Of a stretch of 8,009 nucleotides of DNA, positions 7,501 to 8,009 are shown piece after piece. The stretch is from an uncultured Clostridia bacterium (GTDB taxonomy: Bacteria > Bacillota > Clostridia > Oscillospirales > Oscillospiraceae). The position numbers and the translations under genes are program-made. Under the pieces are notes generated by a model. That model made no database searches. It saw only the letters and a list, made by a program, of their open reading frames with translations, and was not told the origin of the DNA. The first letter of the stretch is position 1. Every line of letters begins with the position of its first letter. The stretch is from positions 1-8,009 of the forward strand of contig CALYTU010000070.1 of NCBI GenBank assembly GCA_945487445.1, written 5' to 3'.

Positions 7501-8009
7501 GACGTCGTAGCGACGGTCGTCAAAAAACAGCGCGTCCAGATAGGAGCGGGCATTGTCCACTGTGGGGGGCTCGCCGGGGCGCAGCCTGCGGTAGATCTCC
7601 AGCAAGCTCTCCTCCGGGCTGTGGCAGGTATCCTTCTCCAGCGTGGCGGTGATGCGCGGATCATCGCCGAACAGGTCCAGAATCTCCGCATCGGTGTTGA
7701 CGCCCAGGGCGCGGATCAGGCAGGTAATGGGGAGCTTGCGGTTCTTGTCGATGCGAACGTAGCAGACATTCTGCGTGTCGGTCTCGTATTCCAGCCACGC
7801 GCCGCGGTAAGGGATGATCTGCGCGGTGTAGGAGTGCTGGTCGGCCTTGTCCACCACATCGTCATAGTACATGCCGGGGCTGCGGACGATCTGCGAGACG
7901 ATCACGCGCTCGGCGCCGTTGATGACGAAGGTGCCGCCGTTGGTCATCAAGGGAAAATCTCCCATGAAGATCTCCTGCTCCTTGATCTCGCCGGTCTCCT
8001 TGTTGCGCA
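4555..8009 (-). CDS. rpoB: RNA polymerase beta subunit RpoB, 5' end missing (runs off right edge)
   Basis: Beta subunit of DNA-directed RNA polymerase, which with beta-prime forms the active-site cleft and binds rifamycins. About 1,150 C-terminal residues are visible. The frame is open to the edge, and the codons before the Met at 7965 read [14 protein letters not shown], matching the family just before MGDFP, so that Met is internal and roughly 100 residues lie outside. Numbering from it: lobe and GEPPTV segment ~130; rifampicin region 375-401 ([19 protein letters not shown]); [13 protein letters not shown] 427-439; nucleotide-contacting [12 protein letters not shown] 834-845; clamp-interacting C-terminus [20 protein letters not shown] ~977-996; acidic tail 1065-1136. 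The order matches Bacillus RpoB as I recall it, with no frameshift, intein or premature stop. Stop TAA lies 18 bases before rpoC, so the two genes are surely cotranscribed. Identity is essentially certain. Confidence 0.99.
   Translation of the reverse strand, partial: [1150 protein letters not shown]

Noticed and set aside
7963..7965. ATG at 7965 as the rpoB start
   Set aside because: The frame stays open upstream and encodes conserved RpoB residues to the window edge, so this Met is internal.

Overview
The window is the end of a bacterial RNA polymerase operon read on the minus strand, followed by a decayed mobile intron. The RpoB and RpoC sequences resemble Bacillota: RpoC has no large trigger-loop insertion and RpoB has an acidic C-terminal tail. 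Base composition is moderately GC-rich. Together these suggest a Clostridia member, plausibly of the Oscillospiraceae type. That placement is inference from the protein sequences, not a database result.

Layout in the direction of transcription (right to left): rpoB (beta subunit) enters from the right edge without its N-terminus and ends at 4555. After an 18-base gap holding a strong Shine-Dalgarno sequence, rpoC (beta-prime subunit) runs from 4536 to 589. A 35-base untranslated stretch and a 20-bp hairpin (511-553), the presumed operon terminator, follow. Two bases past the hairpin, at 508, begins the 5' end of a group II intron in the same orientation. Its first ~240 nt match intron domain I of the IIC type, whose members characteristically insert just after terminator hairpins. 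The intron then jumps, through an internal deletion, into the palm region of its own reverse transcriptase (YADD motif, 229-240). That remnant is broken again by a 123-bp palindromic element (56-178) flanked by an 8-bp direct duplication. The intron continues off the left edge.

The two polymerase genes are intact in what is visible and form the catalytic core. The main points of interest are the layered decay of the intron (terminator-targeted insertion, internal deletion, then insertion of a MITE-like element whose removal restores the RT frame) and an enlarged region of RpoC, residues ~503-640, that seems to hold two extra copies of a segment normally present once. I see no CRISPR array, tRNA, rRNA or plausible plus-strand gene. 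I did not find a wholly new biological system.
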